Positions 33,430 through 45,588 of a stretch of 64,000 nucleotides of DNA are shown one piece after another (position 1 is the stretch's first letter; every line of letters starts with the position of its first letter). Made by a program: the position numbers and the translations under genes. Location of the stretch: positions 5,084,001-5,148,000 of the forward strand of contig CM047940.1 in assembly GCA_026184415.1 (NCBI GenBank), read 5' to 3'. This DNA is from Trichothecium roseum (Eukaryota; Ascomycota; Sordariomycetes; Hypocreales). The notes beneath the pieces are model-generated. The model ran no database searches. It saw nothing but the letters and a program-made list of their open reading frames with translations, and was not told where the DNA came from.

Positions 33430-36400
33430 ATGGACTCGCCAGCATGTCTCAACGATGCCTCTTTTGGTCCAACCGTTAAAGGATGTCGAGGCGACTTTGA
33501 CTTTACCCAAAAGTTTGAACGAATATTCCTGAGTATAATTCCAGCTGCCGTATTTATCGCTTTAACGCTTGTTCGAATTACTGTGCTTGCGCACCGACCA
33601 CGGATTGTCGATGGAGTTGTCTTTCAGAACCTCAAAATTGTACGTAACGAATCGTTTAATTGCGCACTTTCCAGGTGCATGACACCCATACTAATGCGCT
33701 CATGTTGGTAGACACTTTTGGTTGCTCTCTCAGCTACCCATCTTTCTTCGCTGACACTTCTCGCGATTGGTTCCTCAGGCATCATTCACGATGTATCTCT
33801 CGCCTCGACAGCCTTATCCTTCGCCGCTTCCCTCTTTGCTTGCTTCCTCTCTTTTGTTGAGCACTCGAGGGCTCAACGACCATCAACCTTGCTTGGAATC
33901 TTTTTTTTTCTCACTCTTATCTTCGATGTCGTACAAACGCGCACGGCATGGCTCGCCGTGGGAACATTTCACCAACACACGTTGGCTCGTCTACTATCCG
34001 CGTCGCTTGGTCTGAGAGCTTTGATCCTCATTTTCGAGGCTTGTCCAAAGACGCGATGGATACGCTGGGATGCGGATGATCATAGTCCGGAAGAATCGTC
34101 AAGCATATTCAGTCTCGGCGTGTACTACTGGCTGAATAATCTCTTCATGAGGGGATATCGCGGTGTTCTACAGCTGGACGATTTGTACCCTCTCGATGCC
34201 GCACTATCGGCCGAAGAGACGGATCATGACCTCGCTGAGAAGATGCATATGACTGGTCACTCAAAAAGCCCCCGGTTCGGTCTTGTCAACTCTCTTTGCC
34301 GAGCGCTTGCTGTGCCCTTCCTGCAACCTGTAGCACCGCGTGTGGCTTTGATTGCTTTCAAATATTGCCAGCCTCTCTTCATCGAAACTATGCTCGGCTA
34401 CCTCTCTACATCGGCATCAGCCCAGCCCAAGAGTTACGGGTTTGGCCTGATCGGAGCTTGTCTCATGATTTACACCGGCATTGCCATATCTGGCGCCTTT
34501 TACAACTATTATAACCAAAAGGCTGTGTTCATGGTTCGAGCTGCCCTCGTCTCTGCGATATATAAAAAGACAACTAGTACCAAACTCAACCGAGCCAATG
34601 ATTCTGCCGCTCTTACTTTGATGAGCACTGATGTCGAAAGTATCACAAGAGGCGGCAAGTTTGTCCATGAGATATGGGCCAACGCTATCGAGGTCGCCAT
34701 TGGTTGCTGGCTTCTCGAAAATCAGATAGGGGCTGCGTTCATCGCACCCGTGGGAATCATTGCTGTTTGTGCTGGGCTTCTAGTGCCGGTCTCTAACGTC
34801 ACAGGAAAGAGGCAAGCCCGGTGGATGGAACACATCCAAAACCGCGTTGGCCTGACCGCCAACGCCATCTCCAACATGAAGCTTTACAAGATCTCCGGTA
34901 TCACTGGGCCAGTTGCAGATCTCATTCAGAGTCTACGAGTGGGGGAAATTCACGTTGGAAATCAATTCAGATGGCTCCTTGTGGCAGCGGCGGCCCTTGG
35001 CTTCACACCTCTTTGCCTTTCACCAGTTATCACGTTTGCGGCAACGTCTAGCGAGCTTGATGTATCAACGCTGTATACTTCGCTTTCTTACATCATTCTC
35101 CTGACATCGCCTTTGACGGCATTATTCCAAAATATCCCCATCATCCTCGCCGCGCTTGCGTGCACACAGCGTATCCAGAAATATCTTGTCTCGGACTTTC
35201 GAGGTGACTTCCGGCAAACATCCAGCCAAACGATTCTTGATGAAAGCGAGTCAGGGGGCAGATGCCAAGCTGCATTTTCTCTTGAAAATGGGAATTGCGG
35301 CTGGGGAAGCGAAAAGGCAACCCTTATGAATATCAATGCAGATATTCTGGCCCAAAAGCTGAATATGATTATCGGTCCAGTGGCTTCAGGCAAGTCTACT
35401 TTTTGTAAAATGCTTCTAGGCGAAATCCCAGCCTTCTCGGGCAGACTTATCCGCGGCAGTCATTCCAACATCGCGTACTGCCAGCAGACTCCGTTCTTAC
35501 GCAATGCCACATTGAAGGAGAATATTATAGGCCACTGTGACTTTGATCAGACTAAACTTGAACAAGTCATGGACGCGACTCTCCTCAGCACTGACATTGC
35601 CGTGTTACCTCAGGGCCTTGAAACGTCGATTGGCAGCAATGGCATCATGTTGAGTGGGGGACAGAAACAACGTGTTTCTATAGCTCGTGCGCTTTATTCT
35701 CAAGCCGAAGTCATGATTTTCGATGACGTTTTGAGTGGTCTGGATGCAGACACAGAAGCTGAGCTCTTCCGTCGTGTTTTTGGACCTGAAGGTATCATCC
35801 GGAAGCAAGGAGCCACAGTCGTTCTTTGCACACATTCTATTAAACACTTACCTATGGCCAGCCACATTATTGCACTCGGAAATAATGGCACCATTGTTGA
35901 GCAAGGATCTTTTGTTACTCTCAACAAGAACCAAGGCTACGTTCAAAGTTTAGGTGTCGGGTCAGACGCGGCCACTGCAGTTGTTGAGGGACAGGCAAAG
36001 GCTGTTGATCGAGGTCAAGACACTCTTGCAGCTCCCCCAGGAGAAAAGCCCAAAGCTGCCAGTACTCGTTTGGATGATCGCTCAAGGCAAATGGGGGACT
36101 GGTCGGTGTATGCCCATTACTTCCGTAACATCAGTCTATCGTCTATCCTGTCTCTAGTGATGAGTGCACTCATCTTTGGCTTCTGTAATAGCTTCGCCAC
36201 CTTGTGGATGAGCTTCTGGGCCGAAGATAGGTTTTTTAGATCCACGGCTTTTTATATCGGCATCTTTGGCCTCCTCAAGGCGTCGCAACTCCTCGGCTTG
36301 CTCGCCAATGCAGTCACCACCCTCATATCTATGCTCACATTTGCCGGTACTGCATTGCACAAACGAGCGATAACTACGGTTGTCAAAGCACCTCTACGGT

Positions 36401-37968
36401 TCTTCACCACTACTGACTCAGGGACAGTTACGAACTTATTTTCTCAAGACATGACCCTCATAGACGGCCAGCTCCCTTCTACATTTACCAACGTAACTAC
36501 AGATATTGCTGATATTTTGGCCATGGCGTTTGTAATAGCCACTGCTTCTCCTTGGCTTGCGATTTCATACCCCTTGCTGTTTGCCATCTTGTATGTGATA
36601 CAGAGTTTCTATCTACGCACGTCGAGACAGATGCGACTGCTCGACCTCGAGGCCAAGAGCCCGCTTTAGTGAGTTTCAACCTATTGCACAGGTCAGAGGA
36701 CCGGTGACCGGTGACCAGTTTGGCTAACCACGAGAAGCACGCACTTCACGGATACCATCAATGGCATCGCTACTATAAGAGCCTTTGGGTGGGCTGGTCA
36801 CGATATTCGGTATAACCAGCAACTCTTGAACAATTCTCAACGTCCTGCATACCTGCTAGGGATGATTCAAGAATGGCTCATGACGACCCTTCAACTACTT
36901 GTAGCAGGTCTTGCCGTCACTCTTGTGGCTCTATCTACGCAACTGGATACCGGTCCTGGATTGACTGGCGCTAGTCTTGTCACTCTGCTCTCCTTTGGCG
37001 AAGTTCTGGCCGACCTGATTCGGAACTACACTGCACTGGAGACATCTATCGGAGCTGTGAGTCGTCTCAGATCATTTAGCGAAGGTGTGGCACCAGAAGA
37101 TAAGAGCGACGAGGACATTATTCCTCCTCCAGAATGGCCGCACTGCGGACTTGTCGACATCAAGAACGTTTCTGCATCCTACTACGTAGAGGCTGATGGG
37201 GACTGTGCAGCCCCCTCACATAAGGATCTCGTCGTCAAAAACCTAAGCCTGACCATCACACCAGGTCAGAAGCTCGCCATCTGCGGTAGAACAGGCAGCG
37301 GCAAATCGACCCTGATACTTCTGCTTCTTCGCCTTCTTGATCCATTGCCGTCTTGTTGGGAGAATATGGAAATTGACGGCCTGCCAGTGCACCGCATCAA
37401 TCGCGCTGCACTACGCAAGCGCTTGATTGCCATTCCCCAAGACGCAGTATTCCTTCCAGATGGAAGTAGTATTAAATCCAACGTGGACCCTTTCACAGAA
37501 GCCACCGACGAAGAGTGTGTAGCAGCACTAGCTACAGTGAAGCTTTCCGCGTTTGTCGCAGATCGTGGAGGACTCGATGCCGGCATGTCTGCAGCAGATC
37601 TTTCGGCAGGCCAGAAGCAATTATTCAGTCTCGGGAGGGCTGTTTTGCGCAGGCGAGTAAGGGACAGACTCACAGCCAGTGAGAAGCGAGGTGGTATCCT
37701 TCTGCTTGATGAAGTGAGCAGCAGCGTGGATCGAGCGACGGATCGGGAAATGCAGGAAATTATTCGCCAAGAGTTTGACATGTACACAATCGTCATGGTC
37801 TCGCACCGTCTGGATATGGTGGTCGAGTACTTTGACAGGGTCATCGTCTTGGACCAGGGTGCCGTGATTGAAGATGGGCACCCCGGGCATCTCAAGGATA
37901 ACGGCAGTCGGTTCGGGGAACTATGGGCTCATGGGAAGTATGAGTCTCGCAAAACAACAAAAAAATAG
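33430..37968 (+). CDS. ABC multidrug transporter, ABCC (MRP) subfamily, full length
   Basis: Exons 33430..33639, 33712..36668 and 36738..37968 give 1465 aa, normal for fungal ABCC pumps. Order: N-terminal membrane region (TMD0-like, several helices from about residue 40), TMD1, NBD1, TMD2, NBD2. NBD1 has Walker A GPVASGKST (about 625), signature LSGGQKQR (about 717) and Walker B VMIFDD with Asp as second acidic residue, typical of ABCC NBD1. NBD2 has Walker A GRTGSGKST (about 1239), LSAGQKQL and ILLLDE. Asymmetric NBDs are usual in this subfamily. Intron 1 (72 nt) has branch ATACTAAT and intron 2 (69 nt) splits the block SPLYTHFTDTINGIATIRAFGW, which is restored on joining. Expected at the plasma or vacuolar membrane, exporting toxins or conjugates. 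A GH95 gene starts 313 bases downstream, with no sign of a biosynthetic cluster. Confidence 0.95.
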
Positions 37969-38281
37969 TCTCAGTCGCGGATGCAAAGCAGGACACTGAT
38001 TGGTATGTATCGTTTACGCCAAGGTCTAATGCCGGTTAAAGTCAGCACTTCCGGATTCCCATGCGCAGCCCCCGCAATCTTTCCCGATCTAGGGCATGAG
38101 GGGGCCGTTATATATATCTATTTCCTTGATTTCGGGGTATTGCGAAGCGGACGTGGGTCTTTGTCAATTGAATTGTTCCGTGGTGATTTTGGAGAGCTGT
38201 ATTTCACCCTCGCAGTGCCATTATTAAAATGTTGGCATGTTTCCTTTGTTCCTGCGAGAGGAGTGCGCGAGTTACTTTGCC
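37969..38281. other. Short spacer between ABC transporter and GH95 genes
   Basis: This holds the 3' end of the transporter transcript and the GH95 promoter in 313 bases. No distinct signal is seen beyond an AT-rich TATATATA at about 38109-38116. Confidence 0.5.
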
Positions 38282-41193
38282 ATGATAAAAAATCCTGTTC
38301 TCGTGCTTTTAGTTTCCCTGGCTACTCTGGACCCTTGCCATGGAAAGGTTCTCTGGTCCTCGTCGCCGACAACTTATGGGCCACGGGAAAGCGATAAGTA
38401 TATCCTCAAAACGGGTTATCCTGTTGGGAATGGGAAGCTAGGAGGTGAATACCTTTCGAAACATGTCATCGCAGAGCAATAATGAGGCTGACATATTGCC
38501 ATATAGCCATTCCTTTTGGTGCCCCAGGGGCCGAAAAGGTGAACCTCAACGTCGACTCTCTATGGTCAGGAGGACCGTTTGAGGTCGAAGTACGTAAATT
38601 TTCCATTCCTTCGTGTCGAGATCGCAAACTTGAACTTTGCTAATAATAGTCTGTTCCATTCAGAATTACTCGGGCGGAAATCCATCGGGTCCAATATACG
38701 AGGCGCTACCGGGCATACAGGCCGAGATATTTGAAAATGGGACTGGCAGTATGTTTCGTCACCAAGCTTGCTGCCCTGCACCTATTGGAATACTTTAGTG
38801 GACAGAGCTGATGAGAGGTACTACTGGGTAGACATGTCCGCTCTTCTGGGCAACGGGACGGCGTATGGATCGTATAGAGTGCTGGGAAACTTAACGGTTG
38901 AGATGGGGGGTGTGGGTGCGTATACCGAGTACAAGAGGCAGCTCGACCTTTCGACCGGCGTGCACAGCACCACGTTCAAAGCGAGAAACAACGGCAACGA
39001 CGACAACAACGGCGATGGTTCAGCGAAGTACCAGGTGTCAGTCTTCTGCAGCTACCCCGACCTGGTCTGCGTTTACGATGTGAGCTCCGACAGTATCCTC
39101 CCTAATATGACGGTGGGCTTTGAGAACATCCTCGTGGACCAGAGTCTCCTGGACCGATCCTGTGGAGAGGGTGTCGCGCGGTTCTCGGGCATCACGCAGG
39201 CCGGCCCGCCGGAGGGTATGAAGTACGCCGCCATCGCCAGAGTGGCAACCGGGACGACGACCTCGACGGGCTGCTCGAGCAGCGGATCCCTGGAACTGAT
39301 GCCGAATGGGAAGCGCATCAGCATCATCATCAGCGCTGAGACGAACTACGGCCAAGATCACGGCAACGCCGAGAGTGGCTGGTCATTCAAAGGCTCAGAC
39401 CCCGAACCCATAATTGAGGAGCTCTCGATCGCAGGAAGCAACAAGTCCTACGAGGAACTGCTCGAAAGACATATAGCAGACTACCAAGAACTACAGGGCG
39501 CATTCTCCCTCATCCTCCCAGACCCCAACGGCTCCGAAGCCGTCGAAACGGCCGAGCTGCTAGCAAACTACGCACGCGACTACTTCAGTAATAGCACGAA
39601 CAGCACTAGCGCCGGCGACCCCTTCGTAGAGAGCCTGCTCTTCGACCTGGCAAGGCACCTCCTCATCAGCTCCTCGCGCCCGGGCTCCCTGCCGGCCAAC
39701 CTCCAGGGCCGGTGGGCGGAGCAGTTGGACCCGGCCTGGTCGGCCGACTACCACGCCAACATCAACGTGCAGATGAACTACTGGCCGGCGGACCAGACGG
39801 GCCTGTCGGTGACGCAGCAGCCGCTGTGGGATCACGTCGAAGCCACGTGGGCGACGAGGGGTCGCGAGACGGCGAGGCTTCTGTACGACGCGGATGGATG
39901 GGTTGTGCACAATGAGATGAATATATTCGGCTTCTCGGCCATGAAGGAGGATGCTGGCTGGGCAAACTGTACATCCCCCGCCCCTTTTCTTTTCCCTTAT
40001 CAATCACAGTTAACTGCTATCCCCTTTCCTGGCGGCATAAGAAAAAGAAAGGGGACAAAAAGAATATGGGCTAACGAAACATGTGTACTACCGAAACAGA
40101 TGCCGCGGCCGGAGCGTGGATCATGCAGCACGTCTGGGACGACTTCGACTACACCAGGGACGCGGACCGCTTCCGCAGGCAGGGCTACCCGCTCCTCAAG
40201 GGCGTGGCCGACTTCTGGCTCTCGGCGCTGCGCGAGGACGGCTTCTCGGGCGACGGCTCGCTCGTGGCGGTCCCGTGCAACAGCCCCGAGCACGGCCCGA
40301 CGACGTTTGGCTGCGCGCACTACCAGCAGCTCGTGCACCAGGTCTTCCACGCCGTCCTCGCCGCCCAGGAGCACCTCGCCCCAGACGCCTCCCCGGACCA
40401 AGAGCAAGAACAAGATGAAGACGAGGTGGTGAAGGACAACAAGGCCTTCGTCGCGGCCGTCACCTCGGCCCTCGCCCGCCTCGACAAGGGGTACCACGAA
40501 TCCTCCTGGGGCGGCCTCAAAGAATGGAAGCTGCCCGAATCATACGGCTTCGACGCGCCCAGCACCCACCGCCACCTGTCCCACCTGTCGGGCTGGCACC
40601 CGGGCCACGCCATCTCCTCCCTCTCCGCGGGCTACGCCTCCCCCGCCACCCAGCGGGCCGTCCGCCGCACCCTCCTCTCCCGCGGCGACGGCGACGCCCC
40701 CGACGCCAACGCCGGCTGGGCCAAGGTCTGGCGCGCCGCCTGCTGGGCCCGGCTCAACGACACGGCCCGCGCGCACGACCACCTCCGCCACGCCGCGGCC
40801 GCCAACCTCGCCCCCTCGGCCAACGGGCTGAGCATGTACGCCGGCGCCAGCCCGCCCTTCCAGATCGACGCTAACTTCGGCTTTGCGGGCGCCGTGCTGA
40901 GCATGCTGGTCGTGGACCTGCCCGCGGCCGACGCCGGTTCTGGAAAGGGGGGGATGGCAAGGGAGAGGAGCGTCGTGCTGGGGCCGGCGATACCGCCGTC
41001 TTGGGGCGGGGGTAGGGTAAAGGGGCTGAGGCTGCGCGGCGGATGGGTGGTGGATTTTGGATGGAACGAGGACGGCGTCGTCGATGGCGTCGAGGTCGTG
41101 TCCCGCGGGAAGGCGGCGGCGGCGGCGGAAAAGGTGCGCGTTGTCGACGTTAAGGGCAGACATTTGGCTCTGCTTGAAGCGGAGGGGACCTGA
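38282..41193 (+). CDS. Secreted glycoside hydrolase family 95 (alpha-1,2-L-fucosidase type)
   Basis: Five exons, 38282..38444, 38507..38589, 38664..38748, 38832..39968 and 40100..41193, give 853 aa. A signal peptide covers residues 1-21 (cleavage near DPCHG). GH95 hallmarks are present in order: PVGNGKLGGAIPFGA and LNVDSLWSGGPF at the N-terminus, NINVQMNYWPA (Asn420 and Asn422), WGGLKEWK (Glu631), HRHLSHLSGWHPG and PPFQIDANFGF (Asp746). By comparison with the characterised Bifidobacterium enzyme, these Asn pairs, Glu and Asp form the inverting catalytic site, so activity is expected. The enzyme would release fucose, or in some members galactose, from plant or glycoprotein chains outside the cell. 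All four introns were placed by restoring conserved blocks; intron 4 (131 nt) ends just before AAAGAWIMQHVW. The second half is markedly GC-rich at third codon positions. Confidence 0.93.
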
Positions 41194-41625
41194 TGGGAAG
41201 CGGTAGTAGTAGAAAGTTGTAACTAAGGAGGGGTAGCATTTCTGAGGTGGAGGCCAAAATAGTTCATCTACTCATCAAATCAATAAATGCAGTTTTAACT
41301 CAAGGCTATCCGAAAGGGCTTTTTACTATAGATAAGTAGTAGTGAGTAGCTAAATATATAATTTATATAGCTACTGCAAGTGGTGTGAATGAAGTGTTCC
41401 CTTCTTCACCTCGGGGCAAGTGTGAACTCTTTTAACGCGTACCTCTGCGAATCCAAAAAGGAAAGAAAAAAGAAGAAAGGGAGACAGAGAGAGAGAAAGG
41501 AAAAGAAGAAAAAAAAAACGCCAACCCATGCACCCACCGAATCCAGAAATATGCACTGATTACCATACTCCCCCGACGAAAAATATTGCCCCGATCCTAC
41601 AACTTATTATGCTCGTGCCTGCGCC
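41194..41625. other. Convergent spacer between GH95 and patatin-like genes
   Basis: A 432-base 3'-to-3' region with AT-rich stretches suited to polyadenylation and a GA-rich tract near 41457-41518. No gene seen. Confidence 0.6.
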
Positions 41626-43466
41626 TCAATGCTCCGCCGCCTCAGCAGACGTGGTGGCCATGCTCCCCTTCCTCCTGAGGCCCCCGGCCTTGAGCTTGCG
41701 CACAATCTGGTACGACCGGTCGAGCTCGTGCTCGACGGCGCAGCGTATCCGCAGGGCCGCCACAGCGGGCCACACGCTGCGCTCGCCCCGGAGGATCCAG
41801 TAGTTGAGCGTCTCCCTCGTCGGCGTCTCGAGGAGGCGGACAAAGTCCCCGGCCGTGACCTCGGGCACCAGCGTCATCGAGGCCGCCGGCACCTGCTCGT
41901 CGACGAGGAAGCGGCGGATGCTCGCCGGCAGGACCTGCAGGGTGTCGAGCTGGCGCAGGCGGTGCCGCACCTCGAGGCCGACCATCCTCAGCAGAAAGGC
42001 CGAGAGCTGGGTTGTCCGGCTCCGGGTCTCGAGCAGCGACGGGCCGTGCATGTCCGACTGGAGAAAGGGGATGAGATAGGGTCTTGCCTGCGAGACGATG
42101 AAGTGGTTCACGTTGAAGAGCTCGGCTATCCTACGGAGCGGCGAGTCCCGTTCGTTGTAAGACACGTGCGTCCAGTGATGGAAGTCAGTCGTGTTGGCCG
42201 GGGCCCAGGGCACAATGTTCCCGTTGACATCCTTGCAAAGGACTGTCGTCTTGCTTCGACCGTAGAACGACGACGAAGAAGCATTGGAGGCGACGGCTGC
42301 CGTCCAGATCAACTATAAATCGTAAGCGCACTGTGCATGACTTGGTTAGATGTGGCAGCACATACTACGTTGGGAGCAGTCAGATAGTTCAGCAAGGTTG
42401 GGACTCCGCCCTGTCCCTCCGTCGCAACCGTAATGTTCAGGACCCTCTTGCTGCGGTTGTATGCCTCTTCAAAGGTGAGATCTCCAACATTGGTTCGGAC
42501 GCAGTCTTCCAACACGGTGACGTCTAGGAAGTATCCCTCCTTGGAGAAGCGGCGGACCCGCCGAAGCAGGGTATCCAATCGGGAGCGCACACTCTGCTCG
42601 GCGGAGGCTTGCCCTCGACCTTCCGGTCTGCCCTTGGTTGCAAAGGCCGTGAGGTCGATGCCCTCTCCTCTCAACACAGCAGGGAGCTCCTCGGCAGTGT
42701 GGACCGCTACCAGAGCCGCAATCAAGGCGCCCGTGGCAGTGCCAGTGATGATCCGGGGCAGCAAGCCACGTTGGAAAAGCGCCTTTACAACGCCCAGATG
42801 GCAGAGACCAAATATGGCACCGCCCTGTAACACCAGCGTGCTCCTTCCGAAAGCCTGTCTCGAATCGTGGATGAAGTCGAGCTTCGTCTGGTTCGTCAGC
42901 GTCGCTTCGCTGCCATGATGACCCGCAGCACTCGTGGGCAACGCGCTGATGTCATCAACCGACTCGGCAACTTGCGTGATGTATTCCTCAATGAGGTACT
43001 TCGTGCCCGAGAAGGCGCGGTTATACAACCTAGGCGCGGTGATGTTGCCAAGATTTCGGACGAGACCGGACCGCAGGAGGTTGACGAGCTGCTGGAAGCG
43101 ATTCTGCTCGCGGGCGTCCGAGAGGGAATTGCATCGTTCGGTGATGAGCCTCCAATCGTAATGCTTGGAGGTTGGATTGTTGCGCCTGCGAAATCGTTAG
43201 CCATTGTCAGGCAAGCCGCCCACCTCGTCTCCATAGCGATGGCCTTTGGATCCCGCCACCCCAACTTACCACAGGTCCAACCCCAACAGGTTGTCCAGAT
43301 GGAGCGCTGCCTCCTCCCACTCCTCGTACGTCTGGGCGTTACGCAGCAGCTCCAGCCATAGCTCTACCGGATTCCTGCGCGTGTACCAGCTAAGCAACTT
43401 CTGCGGCGCGATCAGCAGGACGTCACAACCTAGTTGGACGACGGACGTGAACATGACCAAGGCCAT
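41626..43466 (-). CDS. Patatin-like (Tgl3/4/5-type) protein lacking the catalytic Ser and Asp
   Basis: Exons 43270..43466, 42366..43185 and 41626..42312 give 567 aa. The protein follows the fungal DUF3336-patatin triacylglycerol lipase family: YTRRNPVELWLELLRNAQTYEEW, NNPTSKHYDWRLITER, the glycine-rich oxyanion segment QGGAIFGLCHLGVVKAL, LTAPNVLIWTAAVAS and ELFNVNHFIVSQ. The nucleophile elbow GxSxG reads GTATG, with Ala216 in place of Ser (codon 42735-42737). The DG[GSA] motif that supplies the Asp is also missing (residues 386-391 read WTHVSY). It is therefore probably a catalytically dead paralogue rather than a lipase. The start is uncertain: an upstream reading (MAHGKIMGILLAVW, 43568-43645) with donor GTACGT looks like a first exon but cannot be joined cleanly, because no AG occurs before 43466. 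Confidence 0.85.
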
Positions 43467-44320
43467 GGTTCACCAGACATGAGAAATTGACATGGGAATT
43501 ATGAAAATAAAAAGAATAAAGAGGTTCAAGGTTAGGGAAAGAGATGATGGAAATATCCATGACGTACCTTTTGCCAAAACCTGACTACGTCGACGGCGAC
43601 TCTCCAGACAGCCAGCAGAATGCCCATGATTTTCCCATGTGCCATGTGCCGAGGATCAATCGCGAAGGAGAGTCCTCGTGATGATGGGGCTGCTGCCAAT
43701 GGCCCGGAGGTGGGGAGCTCAAGTCCACCTAATTAACGTAGCACATCCCGAGTACTCCGTACCGTAGCGCAGTACGTACTACGGAGTACTACTACTAACA
43801 GCGCGTAGCCCGTATGGTAGGTATTGCCCCAGAGCTAACAGCAGCCCGGAGCGCAAGCAGCGACCCCACTGGACAGCCGCTTTCCGAGCTGCCGTCCCCA
43901 GACTTCGGGTATTAATACCACGTCGTGCATGTGCTTCCACAGAGCGCAGAGGACTTCTGGATCGGATACTACTAAGTACGGAATATACGGCGGTTTAGTA
44001 CCTAACTGACCTTATTGGCGACTCAACATATCAAACAATGAGACTAACAGATAGTGAGTTTTACATACGTGTAGGCGAAAGCCCTCCGGTATCTGAAGAA
44101 TGGATCGCAACAAAAAAGGGGGGGAAACAGACAACGTATCGAAGACCAGGGGCATAGGGGTGGGGAAAGACACCTTCCATAAATATCCATTTGTCTATTA
44201 TCAGCATACCCAGAGGCTCCCGTTGCAAAAAAAAGGTATTTATGTGACTGCTGGTCATTTTTATACATAATCCATAAACGCCCCGAATTTCAACCTCCAC
44301 CATTACTTTTCCTAGCCGCT
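43467..44320. other. Spacer between Leo1 and patatin-like gene, with possible alternative first exon
   Basis: It contains the possible upstream coding exon 43568-43645 of the patatin-like gene and two TACGGAGTA-type motifs facing each other as an 11-bp inverted repeat (43751-43761 and 43780-43790). Otherwise it holds no gene. Confidence 0.55.
43751..43790. repeat. 11-bp inverted repeat made of two TACGGAGTA-type motifs
   Basis: AGTACTCCGTA at 43751-43761 and TACGGAGTACT at 43780-43790 are exact complements, separated by 18 bases. It lies about 110-150 bases upstream of the upstream ATG (43645) of the patatin-like gene. Confidence 0.85.
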
Positions 44321-45588
44321 TCACTCAGAATCCTCGTCATCATCCACGACCCTGCGCCGTCTTGCACGACTCAAATCCTGAGCTGGCTCCTCCTCTTCCC
44401 CTGAGGCATCCTCGAGCTCCTCAGTCTTTTGTCTCTTCTTAGCCCGGGGCCTCTCATCCAACAGTTCTTCATCATCGTCATCCTCGGCCCCCGTCTCGGG
44501 ATCCTCATCCTCGTCACTGTCAACGAGGAACCCGTCGTCCATGTCGTACTTCTCGTCGCGATGTGCCCCTGTAGGAAGGTCGTCATCGGAATCGTACTCG
44601 GGACGACGGCGTTTAGGCTTACCGCCACCAGCTGCCGACCTCTTCCGTCCGTTTCCACGACCCTCCAAGCCACCAATGGAAAGCCCGCCTCGAGACCTTC
44701 CCAGGTCGCCTTCCTGTTTCAACTGCGCATTCTCGCGACGCCGCTCAGCCTTCATCCTCTCCTTTTCTAATTGCTCAGCCTGCTTCTTCTGAAGCTCAGG
44801 ATCTTGCGTCGTCTGGATGATTCGGTCGTGGCGGCCAGCCTTGGATGCTTCGGCCATTCTTTCGGCCAAGAGATTCAGCGCATCGTCGCCCACTTCCTTA
44901 TTGGGGCGAACGCTGTACTGTTCCGTGATGTGGCCAACGTTCATGAGCACATTGCTGCTGAGTTCCGCCGCGGCTGCGTAGTAGTGGACATCGTTTACTT
45001 CCTTGTACGGCTGGTCCGGGGCCGGCGCGAGGCGCTTTTTAGAAATTTCGTACTGCTCGCCACCCACCGAGATGGTGACGGAGCCATCGCTCCAACGTAG
45101 TATATTGGTGTTGCTCTTTAAGAGACCCGTGCTCTCGTTACGGATAAAGCGTGTGACGTGCTGGGGGTGCTCAGACCTGGCATTGCTGAAATCGTAATCT
45201 GTGGCCTCAAAGGCATCTGGCTGGTACTCCTCAGGGTTGAATTTGATGAACTTGGGAACGCGCAGGGCTCGTAGCTATTTCTCTGTATAAGTTGCGCGTC
45301 GCTCGGATGGCATAAGTCGGTGATACTCACAATGCCATCAGTAGGCTTAGGAATGGAATGCCTATAAGTCGGAACATCGAGGACCAGCGTCTCCCGCTCC
45401 TCTTCCTGCGGAGCATCGCTGTACTGTCTTTTCCGACGTGCATCATCATCCTCGTCAGGATCCGTCGCGAGATCGTCGTCGTCTAGGACACGCGCCTTGG
45501 GGGATGAGACGCCATCATCGGGGTCGTCACCGAAAAGGTCATCACCGCCCTCGCTGATGTTGTCAATTGGTTCTTCCGAGTCTGACAT
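44321..45588 (-). CDS. leo1: RNA polymerase II-associated protein Leo1 (Paf1 complex subunit)
   Basis: Exons 45331..45588 and 44321..45274 give 403 aa; the 56-nt intron has donor GTGAGT. Leo1 is a subunit of the Paf1 complex, which travels with RNA polymerase II and supports histone modification during elongation in the nucleus. The N-terminal 85 residues are very acidic (DSEEPIDNISEGGDDLFGDD onward). The Leo1 core follows the intron: RVPKFIKFNPEEYQPDAF, RFIRNESTG, SNTNILRWSDGSVTISVGGE and SSNVLMNVGHI. The C-terminal third mixes basic clusters (GRKRSAAGGGKPKRRR) with long Asp/Glu runs, typical of the family. The intron sits just before the conserved VPKF block, and splicing restores it. The start at MSDSEEP is the first methionine of a frame with family-like acidic sequence. 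Confidence 0.93.

Noticed and set aside
33430..41193. ABC transporter plus GH95 as part of a secondary-metabolite cluster
   Set aside because: No polyketide synthase, peptide synthetase, terpene synthase or tailoring set is adjacent.
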